A stretch of DNA of 64,000 bases from Corylus avellana (Eukaryota > Streptophyta > Magnoliopsida > Fagales > Betulaceae): NCBI RefSeq assembly GCF_901000735.1, contig NC_081547.1, positions 19,344,838-19,408,837 of the forward strand, given 5' to 3'. Position numbers and translations under genes: made by a program. The number at the start of each line of letters is the position of its first letter. The first letter of the stretch is position 1. Below the pieces are notes generated by a model that saw only the letters and a program-made list of their open reading frames with translations, did no database searches and was not told the origin of the DNA. Shown here one piece after another: positions 24,778 to 36,609 of this stretch.

Positions 24778-27700
24778 ATGGCAAAAGAAGTTCTTGGACT
24801 TGAACTTACAGAGCTTAGGTTGGGCCTCCCAGCCCCAGGTGGCGGTCATAGTATAGCGGAGAAAAATGAGAAGAAGAGGGTGTTTTCAGAGATTTCTGGT
24901 GATCGGAATAAGACCCAAGTCGTGGGGTGGCCTCCGGTGTGTTCGTACCGAAAAAAGATTAGTTTGCATCATGAGAAAGATGATCATGATCACCTCCAAA
25001 GATCGAAAATTTACGTGAAAGTTAGCATGGATGGAGCACCAATTATGCGCAAGATTGATCTCAGCATGCACAAAGGCTACTCCGATCTGGCGGTAGCATT
25101 GGAGAAGCTCTTTGATTGCTTTGCCATCGGTGAGTGGTCTTATTTTCGTTTCTATATATATATATATTAATTAGATAGAAATTGTAAAAGCTTTGGCTTA
25201 ACCAAGCAAGGGTATATTTTGCGTTTTGGTTGCTCTAGATGTTTGAGTCGAATTAGGATTCTCTTCGATTCATTTAAACTGGAGAATATTAAATTAGTAA
25301 AAATATATTTTTGTCCTCTCAAACCCAATTCATTTGAACTGGAGACGATTCTGTTCCGTTTGAGTTGGTTTGGATTTAGCATTCTTTTATATGCTTTGTC
25401 CCTTGCCTTATATATATATATATTTTTTTTTTTCCAACTTATTTTATTCTGAAAAAAAAAGAAAAACTTAATTAGGTCTTTGTTTGCATATATCTAGCTG
25501 AGCAAAATTTGTAATACGCTATTCAAATTTTATATTTTTAGAATTCATTCTCCGAGAGAACTGCTATTTTATTTTGTGAAACGATCTTGGAATTTTTTGC
25601 ATAATGCATGTANNNNNNNNNNNNNNNNNNNNNNNNNNNNNNNNNNNNNNNNNNNNNNNNNNNNNNNNNNNNNNNNNNNNNNNNNNNNNNNNNNNNNNNN
25701 NNNNNNNNNNNNNNNNNNNNNNNNNNNNNNNNNNNNNNNNNNNNNNNNNNNNNNNNNNNNNNNNNNNNNNNNNNNNNNNNNNNNNNNNNNNNNNNNNNNN
25801 NNNNNNNNNNNNNNNNNNNNNNNNNNNNNNNNNNNNNNNNNNNNNNNNNNNNNNNNNNNNNNNNNNNNNNNNNNNNNNNNNNNNNNNNNNNNNNNNNNNN
25901 NNNNNNNNNNNNNNNNNNNNNNNNNNNNNNNNNNNNNNNNNNNNNNNNNNNNNNNNNNNNNNNNNNNNNNNNNNNNNNNNNNNNNNNNNNNNNNNNNNNN
26001 NNNNNNNNNNNNNNNNNNNNNNNNNNNNNNNNNNNNNNNNNNNNNNNNNNNNNNNNNNNNNNNNNNNNNNNNNNNNNNNNNNNNNNNNNNNNNNNNNNNN
26101 NNNNNNNNNNNNNNNNNNNNNNNNNNNNNNNNNNNNNNNNNNNNNNNNNNNNNNNNNNNNNNNNNNNNNNNNNNNNNNNNNNNNNNNNNNNNNNNNNNNN
26201 NNNNNNNNNNNNNNNNNNNNNNNNNNNNNNNNNNCCTTCTTTTTTTTTAATGCTTTCTAAAGTGTCTTTAGTCTTCTTTTTCCTTTTTCTTAACAATAGC
26301 AAAATACATGGGTATCCTTAAAAAAAGAAACATTGATTCTGCCTTCTTCAGATAAAATTATCAATTTTGTTGTGAAAATTGCTTTTGAAAAGTGACTTCT
26401 TTGCAAAATTTATGAAATTAATGTGATAGTTGATACTAAAGCTGCTGCAGGAGAAAAACTTTTTCTATAAACTGAAATGTAGAAATTAAATATATTAGTG
26501 GTGAATTAACTCTCTCTAATCACTGATTTTTGTAGTTTAATAGTATTTTTTTTACACTACAAAAGTAAAACACTTGGATGTAACTGTTCATAGGTATTGG
26601 TGGAAACTATATGTAATTAAGACATATATTCCGCTATTAAAAAACAAAGTATTGAAAAGATATAGAAATAGAAAAATGCTAGATACATAATTTTATCAAA
26701 TAATGCTGAGGGGCACTCCTAACTAAACTTTTAATTATTCCTTGTAAAAAAAAAATTAAAAATTAAAAAAAATTAAAAATTTAACAGTTCATTGAGACAT
26801 GAGAGTACCACGTCAACAATGTTGGGTAGAATTATAATATCTAGCATTACTCATAAAGATAATAAAATCCTACCCATATTATAAGTAATTAATTAAAGTC
26901 AATTAAGTAAAAGTAAACAAATAAATTACAAAGATATGTAGTTCCCACAAACAAAAACAAGAAGACATTAAATAATGCTGCTTATATGTATATATATACA
27001 TGATCTGTTGACAGGTGATCAGGCGTTGAAGGATGCTGAGAGTTCCAAACAAGTTCCGATTTATGAAGACAAAGATGGAGACTGGCTGCTTGTGGGAGAT
27101 GTCCCCTGGGGGTAAATTAATACCCTCTAACTAATCTATCTCATTTATCAGTATTTTACTCTATATATATGAAAAATTACTAATAATAATTCATGAAAAA
27201 AAAAATTATTCACTCTTCCAAATAATAGAAAGATGAGTTCAAATTTTTAAAAGCAAAAAAAGAAAAGAAAAATTGATTTAAATTTAAGTGCAATGTTTGT
27301 TGGAAGTTAAATATAATAAATACTTTCGGTTTAGCATACTTTAGTCACTTTTTTGGATGGATATGGAGAGTTACAAGTTTATCAGGTTCACGTTCTCCTT
27401 TCTATTTAGATCAAGAGTGGGAGACCTCCTTCTTGTAACCCTTTCCTGTATTCAATTAAAAAAAAAAAAAAAACGAAGTCCCAATCAAATTAGATAATTG
27501 TATTAACAAAAAACGATAAATACAAAATATAGACCGTTTTTGGATTTTCAGGCATCTACATTACTGTTTCGTGTAGCGTATGATAGTAATAGACGTGTTA
27601 ATTATGAGTCAATTGACCGGCCGGGGGAAGATTCGTATTGAGTCAATTCCCCGTGTTTAACAAGCAAAGGCTTCTACTGCATATATCAGAAGAAAAAACA

Positions 27701-28392
27701 TTGAAAAAGAATGGTCGTTTGTTATTATTATAAGGTTGAATCTAGTTACCAGGAAAATTTGCATTGAAATTGCGACCTGTTTTATCATATATATAAGTTT
27801 GCGTAATCATGAAATTATGTACCATTCTGGGAAGTCAACATTATTTTGTGTAGTTTTTCTTTGGTCTACAAAAGCGGTATATATGCTGGTTATGGTTCTT
27901 GTTCTCACAGTTAGAAACAAAAATTTGACGATGGATTTTCTCGTCAGTGGAAAAAATAATGGTGCCAATTTCATTCTTCGGCTTTGGAACACCAACAAAA
28001 CAAACTACCCTATCTTGGACCCGCCACACGCTACCCATGACTGACCACTGAGTGTTGCATTGTTGGTTAGGGGGTGTACATGCGGATGCAATTATTTACA
28101 ATATTTGCAGCTGTGTTCACAAAATGCCGATATCAGTGTTAGATATCCACATTTGCATTTGCATCATGTTTTTACTAACTCGATCTGTGCGATTTTTGTT
28201 CCTATTATCTGCTATCTGCATATTAAGTAATAAGCTTTTATGCCTATTTTATTCTTTTTGGCCTTTTTTGAGTATTTATTAGAACCTATTATTATTTTAA
28301 AAATAATTTGGGCTGAATTTTAGTGTTTTGGGCTTGTTTTAATATATTTTAAGCCCTAATGTTTTGAAAACTATATTGATTATATTGATTTC

Positions 28393-28428
<36 letters not shown>

Positions 28429-28934
28429 GAAGGAAGAAGGCTTCTTGGCCACATTTCCAATTAAGTATCAATAGAATATGAATTAAATGATTACATTCAT
28501 TATCTTTTATTTGTTTAAATTTATAGGATAAGTGTTAATTTAAAATGGTATCAAAGTAAAGGTTATAAATTCGAACATTGTCTCTGTTGCTAATCTCATA
28601 TTTCAATTAAATATTTCACGTATTTGGCATCACTTATTAACGTAATGCACCACTTAATTAATACTTGCTTCTTAATTGGGTATTGAGAAGGGTCCTAATT
28701 TATTTAATTAAATGCTCCTAGTTCTCATAAATTATCTTCTTTCATATCATTTTATTTGTTTTAAAAAAAAAAAAAAATATCTGGTTGCAAGAGCTTAGTA
28801 ATCCATGTTATAATTTTTACAGGATGTTTATTGAGTCATGCAAGAGGCTGAGGATAATGAAGAGATCATCAGACGCCCAAGGTTTTGGACAGCAGCCCAC
28901 AGGAAATATAAAAGATTCGAGACTATCTAAATAA
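24778..28934 (+). CDS. Aux/IAA auxin-response repressor, copy 1
   Basis: Aux/IAA proteins are short-lived nuclear repressors that bind ARF factors and are degraded through TIR1/AFB when auxin is present. Exons 24778-25129, 27015-27111 and 28823-28934 join in frame (GT/AG borders) to 186 residues. All four domains are seen. Domain I is the EAR motif TELRLGLP (11-18), which recruits TOPLESS. Domain II is the degron [13 protein letters not shown] (48-60) with intact GWPPV. Domains III/IV (79-164) form a PB1 fold with the basic YVKVSMDG strand and the acidic IYEDKDGDW loop; [16 protein letters not shown] ends domain IV. The short length and the motif spacing suggest the IAA5/IAA6/IAA19 group, but I do not assign a number. 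A 622-N gap lies in intron 1. Intron 2 (1.7 kb) holds AT-rich and repeat-like sequence. Copy 2 at 45675 differs by one residue. Confidence 0.95.
25613..26234. other. Assembly gap (622 N) in intron 1 of Aux/IAA copy 1
   Basis: A sized gap. The 31 bases before it (25582-25612) do not match copy 2, which instead runs through a C-rich tract (46482-46501) straight into the sequence found after the gap. Either an insertion lies here or the gap edge is wrong. Confidence 0.97.
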
Positions 28935-29103
28935 TTGATGTTGGTTGTTTAGTTAATTAAGCACACGGACAATTCCTGTTGAAATTATCACGAATGTGAT
29001 ACTTTGCTTCTTTATTTGGGATAGGACCGTACAGATAGAAAAGATATTTCACCTCCTCATAAATTGATGTGCTATTAATTAATATATGTAATCACAATTT
29101 GTT

Positions 29104-29217
29104 TTTGTTTTTTTTTTTTTTTTGAGATGTCCGCACAAGAGGGGGGAGGGGGATTTGAACTAGTGACCTCCATTTCATTAGGCGTGGTCCCAGTCAATTG
29201 AGTTACCTCTTGAGGAC
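29104..29217 (-). mobile_element. tRNA-derived SINE, copy-1 specific
   Basis: Flanked by perfect 13-bp direct repeats ATCACAATTTGTT (29091-29103 and 29218-29230). On the minus strand it shows an A-box-like GGTAACTCAATTGACTGGG, a B box GGTCACTAGTTCAAATCCC, a pyrimidine-rich stretch and a 3' poly-A run, the layout of plant tRNA-derived SINEs. Copy 2 has the uninterrupted empty site at 49553-49565. Its length (114 bp) is short, and it lies about 170 bp downstream of the Aux/IAA stop. Confidence 0.85.
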
Positions 29218-29378
29218 ATCACAATTTGTTCTTGAAATTAAAGGTAAGTAAAACGAAAATGAAACTACGTAAGAGTAGTATAAAAGATTTGAGTTAGTAG
29301 ACTGCTATATGACTGACATACAACTTGATGATGTGGCAGTAAAAATCAGCCATTAGATTAGTACTTGTAAAAAATAAA

Positions 29379-29930
29379 GGAAAAATTTCTAAGAAATCCC
29401 TCAGTACAGTGTGTGAAAACAAAAAACTCTCTCAACTTTTTTTTTTTTTTTTGGAATTTTTACTCCCTGAGTCCATCGAAAAGGCGAATTAAGCCCAACC
29501 GTTACATATCTCCCAAATGTTTAACGTCCGTCTATCCTTAACTAAACGCACCGTTTCACACATTGTCATCTTAGTCCCAAGTTTTGATCCTATAGGTCAC
29601 AGTCAACACATAGGATCAAAACACACCGTTTTGGAATTAAGGGCAAAATGGTGCGTCTGATTAGAATCGCGCAGTAGGTACATGGGGGAGTTTATTTTAA
29701 AACCTAGGTCTTTCTTCTAAAATCTCCAAACTAGCACTTCACACTCCCATCTAAGGCTAGGGTTCCATTCACACTCCTGTCGTCCACACTCACTCACTGG
29801 AAGCATTTTGGAAGGAAAAGGGGTGGGTTTGTTGCCATTGTAGTGGGTTCGTTGATTCTGCCAAATCATGATTCTGTGAAAACCTAGGGTTCAAGTCGAA
29901 GGTAATGTGGGTTAAATTTTTCCATGTTGA
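29379..29930 (+). repeat. Left terminal inverted repeat of MULE copy 1
   Basis: The reverse complement matches 37060-37610 at roughly 85-90%. Shared landmarks are TGAAAACAAAAAACTC, GGCGAATTAAGCCCAACCG, CATCTTAGTCCCAAGTTTTG, GTACATGGGGGAGTTTATTT, CCCATCTAAGGCTAGGGTT and GTAATGTGGGTTAAATTTT. Confidence 0.85.
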
Positions 29931-30498
29931 TTCTGCCTAATGAAAGTCCTGTTTGTATTTTATATTGTTTGTGGCCTTTGTGGTCCATACGTTTTGGTCT
30001 GTGTGGGAGTAAGAAAAGCTTTTTGTTTGTTCTTTATTCCCTTTTTCATTGTGAACTTTTGGGGTTTAGTGGTTTTGTCCATAATAGCCAAGGTTTGTGC
30101 ATTTGTGGGTCGTGTTTTGTCCCCAAGGTCGTGTTTTGACAATTGGATGTGGGTCATGCATGTTGAGAGGGTTGGGAGTAATTACAACAAGAATTTGTGG
30201 TATTTTGGTAGTTGAGAGATGTTTATGTGAATGAAGTAACCTGTGCACATGGGTTGTGTCATTGTCCACTATTTATCATGTTTTTTATTGAAATCATGGT
30301 TCAAATGCTTGCCAATACATGCAATGTCTCTGTTGTCTTTCATGCAGTGTTGACATGTTCACAATGCATTCTTCTTCTTCTTATTTTTTTTTTTTTTAAC
30401 TCTAATTGCACTAAGAACTTTGTTTACTTCAACTTATATTGTAACTAAGGTTAATTGAGCTCTAATCTTTGCCACATATATGTTGGTCAATGCAACAG

Positions 30499-33400
30499 AT
30501 CCCATTTTTTAAGTATATTAGTGGTGATGTTCATCAGGTAAAAGAGTATGATGTGGACTATTTTAGTTTGTGCGAAATTAAGGAGCTAGTTCACAATTTA
30601 TGATTTATGAATGATGTGGGATGCTGGTACAATCTAGGTGACAATCATGAAGATGTGCTACCTTTCAGATGTGATGCAGAAGTGGTGGACTTTGTTAACA
30701 TATTAGAAAGTTACCATTTGGAAGAAGTGCATTTATATGTTCAGCTTATGGTGGATGATGTTGTACTTATAGATAAGCATTTCTTTTTGCCAGCTCCTGG
30801 AGGACGTGTCAGAGAAGGGGGAAGTGGGGTAGTAGTTGAGGATAATGTGCATGAGGGAGATGGTCAATCGGGAAGAGATGGTGGGGATCGTTTGCCTGGA
30901 GGAGATGGAGGAGATGGTGTTGAAGGTGAACATGGGGGAGATGTTGGGGAAGGTGAACATGGTGTAGATGGGGAAGGTGAACATGAAAAATCAAGAAGAT
31001 CTAAAACCACACGGGTCAAGAAGAGGGTTGCTCATAGTGTTACCACTGACTGTGCAACTCCAAGCAAGCAAAGGACCTCCACAAGAGGAGGTACATTATA
31101 TACCTTTTATTTGTTTAAGATTTTATGGACAAGAGGAGGTACATAAGATTATATTCTTTTAAGTTTATTGGCTTTTAGTTTATTCTTTTATATTCTGAGT
31201 AGGTTAATCATTATATTTTTTGCTTTTTTCAATAAGAGAAAGAAAAGACACTGCTGTCAAGACTGCAACCACTAGACTAAGAAAAAGAAAAACACCTGAT
31301 GGTCAACCTATTTCTCAAGATGAAGATCAGGAAAATGTTAATGTTGATATGGATAACATCGGGGCTGGAAAAAAAAAAATCAGTGGTGGTGGTAGGGGTG
31401 GTGCTACTAGGATTGGTAGGCCAAGGAAGACGAATGAAGCTGTGGTTGAAGATGAAGATCACGAGTCTCAGTTGAGTGACTTCCATGAAACTAATGACAA
31501 AGATGATGACCTATTTTATTCTGAAGTGCCCAACACAGATAAGGACTACATGGATAATTGGTGGGACAATGTTGATTGTAGCACACGTTTGAAAGGAGCC
31601 AGCAGTGGGGATGAAAAATCTGATGATGATAGTGATGGTTTTAGAAGTTTAGAAGGTAGTGATTCTGATGATGTTGGAAATAAAAAGAAGCGGTATAAGG
31701 AGTTTAATGAGAAACATGATTTGAAAGTTCCAGTGGAGCTTGAAAATGGAATCTTATTTGCAGATACATATTCCTTTAAGAGAGCACTGAATACTTATGA
31801 TGTATACAATGGGTTCAATTACTTCTACAAGCATAATGACAAGGGTAGAGTTAGTGCAATCTTTAGAGATAGACATTGCTCATGGAGGATTCATGCCTCT
31901 ATTGATGCTAATAGGACTTCAATACAAATTAAAACTTTCTATCCAGAGCATGTATGTGGTAATCATTATGAAAACAATAAAGCTGATGTTGAGTATCTTG
32001 TCCGTATGTATGAGTCAAGTTTCAAGGATGATCCCACATGGACCCCATATGCATTGCAACAAATGGTGAAGAGAGATTGTAACATAGATGTCCCCATTTC
32101 TCGTTGCTGGAGAGCCAAGGAGGCATTGTTACAAGTTTTTGGTAGACATGCCAAGCAATATCGTCAAACAAGGAGATAGGCGTTGGCATTACTAAGTACC
32201 AACGCTTACATTCAGAGAGAGGGAGCATTCTTCCAACGGATGTATATCTGCCTTGATGCTTGTAAGAAGGGGTACAAGTATGGTTGTAGGTCCATCATTA
32301 CTTTGAATGCTTGTCATCTTAAGGGACAATATGGGGGTCAATTGTTGTGTGCTATAGAGAAGGATGGCAATGACGACATGTTCCCCATTGCATTTGCAGT
32401 TGCCGAGGCCGAGACCAGAGAGTCGTGGGAATGGTTTATTCATATGTTGGTGGATGATATATATGTTGGATCCAAAGGCGGACGTGGTTGGACTATTATA
32501 TCTGATAGGCATAAGGTATTTTTCTTAGACTGGTGTAGTAAAAATATTGTTGAGTTCTTTTAGTTTATTATGTTCTTATATATTATTCAATGTTATATGT
32601 ATGTGTGTTGGGGCTTAGAAATGCAATTGAATTTGTGTTGCCACATGCTGAGCATCGTTTTTGTGTTCGGCACCTACGCGCAAACTTCAAAGGGAAAGGC
32701 TACACAAGGAAAGATTTTAAAGATGAGTTGTAGGGAGCTGCACGGGCATCCAATATTTATGCATTTGAGCACCACATGCAACAAATAATGTTGATGGATG
32801 GAGGTGCACACAAGTACCATAGTGGTGTACCTAGTGCATCATGGTCCAGACACGCTTTCAGCTACCACAGCAAAAGCGATATGTTATTCAACAACTTGGC
32901 AGAGAGCTTTAATATTTGGATAAAAGATGCCAGGAGTAAGCCCACCCTTACTATGGTCAAAGATATTCAACGGAAAATAATGGCACGCTTCCAGGAAAAA
33001 AGGGATGGGATCCAGTCATCGCAGTACTCAAAATGCCCAAAGATTCAGAAAAAGTTAGAGATGTCAAAAAGTGATGCAAGAAATTGTATTTGTCGGTGGT
33101 AGAATGAATTGGAGTTTGAGGTAGACCACATGTATGATGCACGGCGTATAGTCAAGTTGGATAACCACACATACACAAGTGGGAGATGGCAGCTAAATGG
33201 GATCCCTTACTCACATGCTTGTTCTGCAATTTACATGCATAAGAAAGAGCCGGAGGACTATTTAGATGGATATTACACGATGGATAAGTACAAGTAGGGA
33301 TATATAGCTTGAGTATATGGCATGCAAGGTCCAAACACCGGCCAGCTGATGATGCATGCGATGAAATTCTGCCACCTATTGTTAGAAAGGCTCCCGGTGG

Positions 33401-33600
33401 ACCAAAGATTGGTAGGAGAAAAGCACCAAATGAGTCAATTAACCCATACAAGATAAGTCGTAGTAGATATATGGTCAACTGTGAAAATTGTGGGGGTGCA
33501 GGCCATAATTACAAAGGTTGTCATCTACCTTTGAACCCGGATCGGAAGAGACGAAAACCAAAGAAATACAAGGCAAAAAAAAAAATGCTACTCAATCACA
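30499..33600 (+). pseudogene. mudrA-like MULE transposase, broken, copy 1
   Basis: Cut-and-paste transposase of Mutator elements. Reading through stops and frameshifts, the order is: PB1-like N-terminus (EYDVDYFSLCEIKELV; WYNLGDNHEDVLPF), a Gly/Glu/His-rich linker (about 30840-31000), MuDR DNA-binding domain (31720-32170: ELENGILFADTYSFKRAL, HCSWRIHASID), DDE core (32230-32510 and 32611-32990: ACHLKGQYGG, AFAVAEAETRESWEWF, ISDRHK, EHRFCVRHL, NNLAESFN), SWIM region (33160-33260) and a CCHC knuckle, C-x2-C-x4-H-x4-C, at 33480-33521. The first catalytic Asp (usual LDACHLKG) is Asn (AAT, 32306-32308). SWIM cysteines are replaced (YTSGRWQL, GIPYSHA). There is an early TGA at 30600, a TAG at 32731, and the acceptor before 32611 is TG instead of AG. 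Dead gene. Confidence 0.9.
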
Positions 33601-33668
33601 GGTTAAACCAAGACTATTTACAACACACAGTTCATATACCAAAATACTGTAGAATTATTTTAACTTAG

Positions 33669-35121
33669 TGATAAGCATCGAATGTTTCACATTCAAGCCC
33701 TTTAAACTCGCATATGTTAATTCCTTAGCATTATTATTTGTTTGATTTTGTTTTGTTTTTGTGTTTCAAGGTTTTAAAAGCAAGATGCAATAAACTCCGT
33801 CGAAATTGGTCTTTAAGGACATTTTGGAAGCATATTGAAGGCCTAGGATCGAGCATGCCAGCAAAAGGGCTCGAACGCCCCAGAACATGGCTTGAGCGCA
33901 CCTGCACTCAAGCGCACAACCAACTAAGCTCGAGCGCACTCCTTCTGTAGCTTGAGCGCAGTCTTCCTGGGGCCCGAGAGTGCAGCAGAAGCCTTTTGCC
34001 ACCTTGGATTAGGTTTTTCAGTCCCTAACTTAAACTAGGAGACTGACCTACGAATTTGCTCGGGTTTCTAGGGTTCTCCTAATCCCTATAAATAGGCCTC
34101 TAAACATTGAAGAAAAATACATTGCAACCTAGAGCAAAAATTCAGTAAATACTTTTTGAAGGCTTGAAGAGTTGAAGGAAAGTAGATCATGGCAAGAGGC
34201 AATCTCAGCAGCATCATGAGCGGCTAAACCTCTCGTGGGGTATTGATGTAACCCTATCCAAGTACAATGGTTTGATTGTATCTTAATTTAGAGATTTTCA
34301 GTTTATGCATGTTAGTTGTATAATTATGAGGATTGCTACAATTTGATATTGTTCTTCATGTTTAAATGCAATTGTTCTTAATTTCAAAATTAATATTGGT
34401 GAAATTCTTATCTTGTCTTAGAAAGTCTTTTACTTTTATTGACCTCAAATCATTCTTATTTTCTATGATTATGGGGATGATGATTGTACAACGGTTTTAA
34501 TTGACATATAATCAAGAGGGTTAGATAGGCCATGCCTAAGGAAGACGGATCGTACTACACCTTAGTTTAGTATAATTTAGGTAGACGATCCGGGCAAACC
34601 GAAGATGGGTTGTACTAATCCCTTGATTATTTGTATCCTATTAAGGAATTAAATAATCCATACTTAAGGAAGATGGGTCATACCACATCTTAGTGGTTAG
34701 GTAAACGGTCTGTGCCGACCGAAGATGAATTATACTTATTCTTTAATACGGTAATTTCTTGTTTATTTATAATATGCATAGAATGATGGTAATTTCTTGT
34801 TTATATTAATTTCCTGTTTGTTTTATCATGAATAGAATGAATTTATCTTATTAAATATGGTTAACCATTGATGTATGGATAGCGGTAAAGTCAATACCCT
34901 ACACTCTCTCTCTATTTTAATTCAATTATCTTTTGCGTTTATGCACTTTAGTCACAAACAAATCATAACTCTTTTCTTAAGTTACTTTTGATCTTGAGAA
35001 CTTAATAACAATTTCGACGCAGTCCTTGAGGTTCGGCACACTCAATATTACCCTATCCTATTCGTTCTATTGCAAGTGGTAAATTATTATTGATATATTT
35101 TGTTTTAAAAAGACAACATCA
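33669..35121 (+). mobile_element. LTR of type A (subtype with word block), nested in MULE copy 1
   Basis: TGATAAGCATCG...GACAACATCA, 1453 bp, immediately followed by TTTTTGGCATCGTTACCGAGG, a diverged Athila/Tat-type primer-binding site, so it is a 5' LTR. U3 word block 33848-33985 (seven variants of GCTCGAGCGCA), TATA box CCCTATAAATAGG at about 34084. Two GAAGACGG/ACGATCCG tandem units at 34550-34735. The same LTR in the same site occurs in copy 2 (53962), so insertion is older than the split of the copies. Confidence 0.82.
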
Positions 35122-35410
35122 ATTTTTGGCATCGTTACCGAGGATTGCTTAACAGTTGCGTTATTAAGTTTTAAAGATTAAATCTAACTTAATTATTTTA
35201 CGTTTTTCTTTATTTTTTATCTGATTTTCTGTGTTTTTCTTTTGTTATTTTTTTGTTATTTTATTATTATTATTATTATTTTTTACTATTATATTTTTTT
35301 TTTACTCAGGTTTGTAACTGTCAAGAACTACCAGCAAGCTGCGCTCGAGCACATCACCCCTACGCTCGAGCCCCTTCCTTGCCGACAATGCACTCGAGCG
35401 CAACCTGCAC
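35122..35410 (+). mobile_element. Primer-binding site and leader of the nested element
   Basis: PBS GGCATCGTTACCGAGGA at 35127-35143, then a T-rich leader with TTATTATTATT and a pyrimidine tract ending TTTTTTACTCAG. Three copies of the GCTCGAGC word follow (35340-35400). After about 35410 no element features remain and MULE sequence seems to resume, so the rest of the element is lost. Confidence 0.6.
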
Positions 35411-36339
35411 TTTACACTGTGCCACCATTGTATTGTGCCGCAATGTAAGACAATGGTGGCACTTTTGTTAGAACTTTTTTTGTTACGGCACTGTAATGTG
35501 CCGAGGATGTATGCAACCTGAAAATTTGGCACAATATGTTATGTTGATGAATTCATGCTATTTGGCATATTATGTTGATCAATTACTTCCTCATTATTGC
35601 ATTATGTCAATTTAAAGTGGTCAGCTTGCATTACAAATTCATTCGTGTTGCAATATGTCTTTTTTTAGGTGATAATTTGCATTAAGTCTTCTCATACAAG
35701 TTATGTAACATAAGAAAAATGTATATCTTGCATGACCAATTCATGTTCCTACTAAAACAAATTTGCCACCAAATGTAACATGCTCATTTGGGAAATGACA
35801 CAAAAATGTAACATTATACTAGAACTACAAAAAAGCACGATATTGAGTGTGCAAATGATGCAAAAAATGAACATACACATATATGCAACTTTGAGGGTAC
35901 AAAGCACGACATTAACTGAAACTGCAACAAACCACAAATTCACATTCAAATCGGTGCAAACATTAAGATACATATAATTTAAAAAGTCAAATAGTCATAC
36001 AATTTCATAATTGTCTGGCTAATCCCCTAATTTAGGCCAGGTTATACAGAACATACAATTGAAAGTTACCATTGTACACAATTTCAATCAAGGCACACAT
36101 CAACTACCTCAAACCCTAAATCCAAATTACAACTTTTCCAAAACACAACATCTTGCTTTGCTTTATCAATGCCCCATCAACCATAGAAAACTCAGCAATG
36201 CTAAAATACCAAAGAAAAAACCAACAGAAATGCTTGGATCCTTGGTTTGGCTCTAAGGGATGATACTTCACTCTTTAGATAATTCACTTGTTTATACATC
36301 CCAGGTAGGAGTTCCTTTCCACGAGGACAGGTTTCTTTG
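35411..36339. other. MULE interior, no gene identified
   Basis: AT-rich sequence between the nested LTR piece and the GRF-like frame. 35420-35500 contains several ATTGTGCCGC/TGGTGGCAC inverted words that can pair. I see no domain in any frame. Confidence 0.45.
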
Positions 36340-36609
36340 TCATACCATTAGAAAAAACGACTTTGGCCAACTTTCTATTATTATGCAAAAAACGTGACAA
36401 TTAGGAACAAGTTCAAAGAAACAACCATTTCTCAGCACCTTTATAACAAATTCAAATACCGTTTTATGGTCATACATAGCAAACCCATAGAACCACCTCC
36501 TAGGATTGGCTACAGTCGTAGATGTTATAATTGGGGTTGTAAGGCCGCACTTATGCTGCACTAATTCCATATTGTCTTTGACCAATGACATTACAGACAT
36601 CGACGACAT
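36340..36609 (-). pseudogene. GRF-type zinc-finger frame inside the MULE
   Basis: An 89-codon minus-strand frame. MSSMSVMSLVKDNMELV is followed by HKCGLTTPIITSTTVANP and RRWFYGFAMYD. This resembles the GRF zinc finger (CxCG...TS.T..NPGRxFYxC), a DNA/RNA-binding domain common in plant proteins and in frames near transposons. The first Cys of the C-x-C pair is His (HKC) and the Cys expected after FYG is Phe, so the finger is probably not functional. It lies between the transposase and the right inverted repeat, facing the transposase. It is missing from copy 2 only because a gap covers this place. Confidence 0.5.

Noticed and set aside
25538..26321. Long open frames of more than 200 codons across 25538-26321
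   Set aside because: They consist almost only of N. The same holds for frames over the gaps at 10836, 12292 and 56559.
27736..28282. Two frames of 102 and 76 codons in Aux/IAA intron 2 (also 48001-48547)
   Set aside because: They lie within an intron, have no family features, and the substitutions between copies do not favour silent sites.
29104..29217. tRNA gene
   Set aside because: A and B boxes are visible, but there is no cloverleaf, and poly-A plus target duplications show a SINE.
30733..30994. Minus-strand frames rich in His/Leu/Ser over the transposase linker
   Set aside because: Shadows of the repetitive Gly/Glu/His codons on the other strand.
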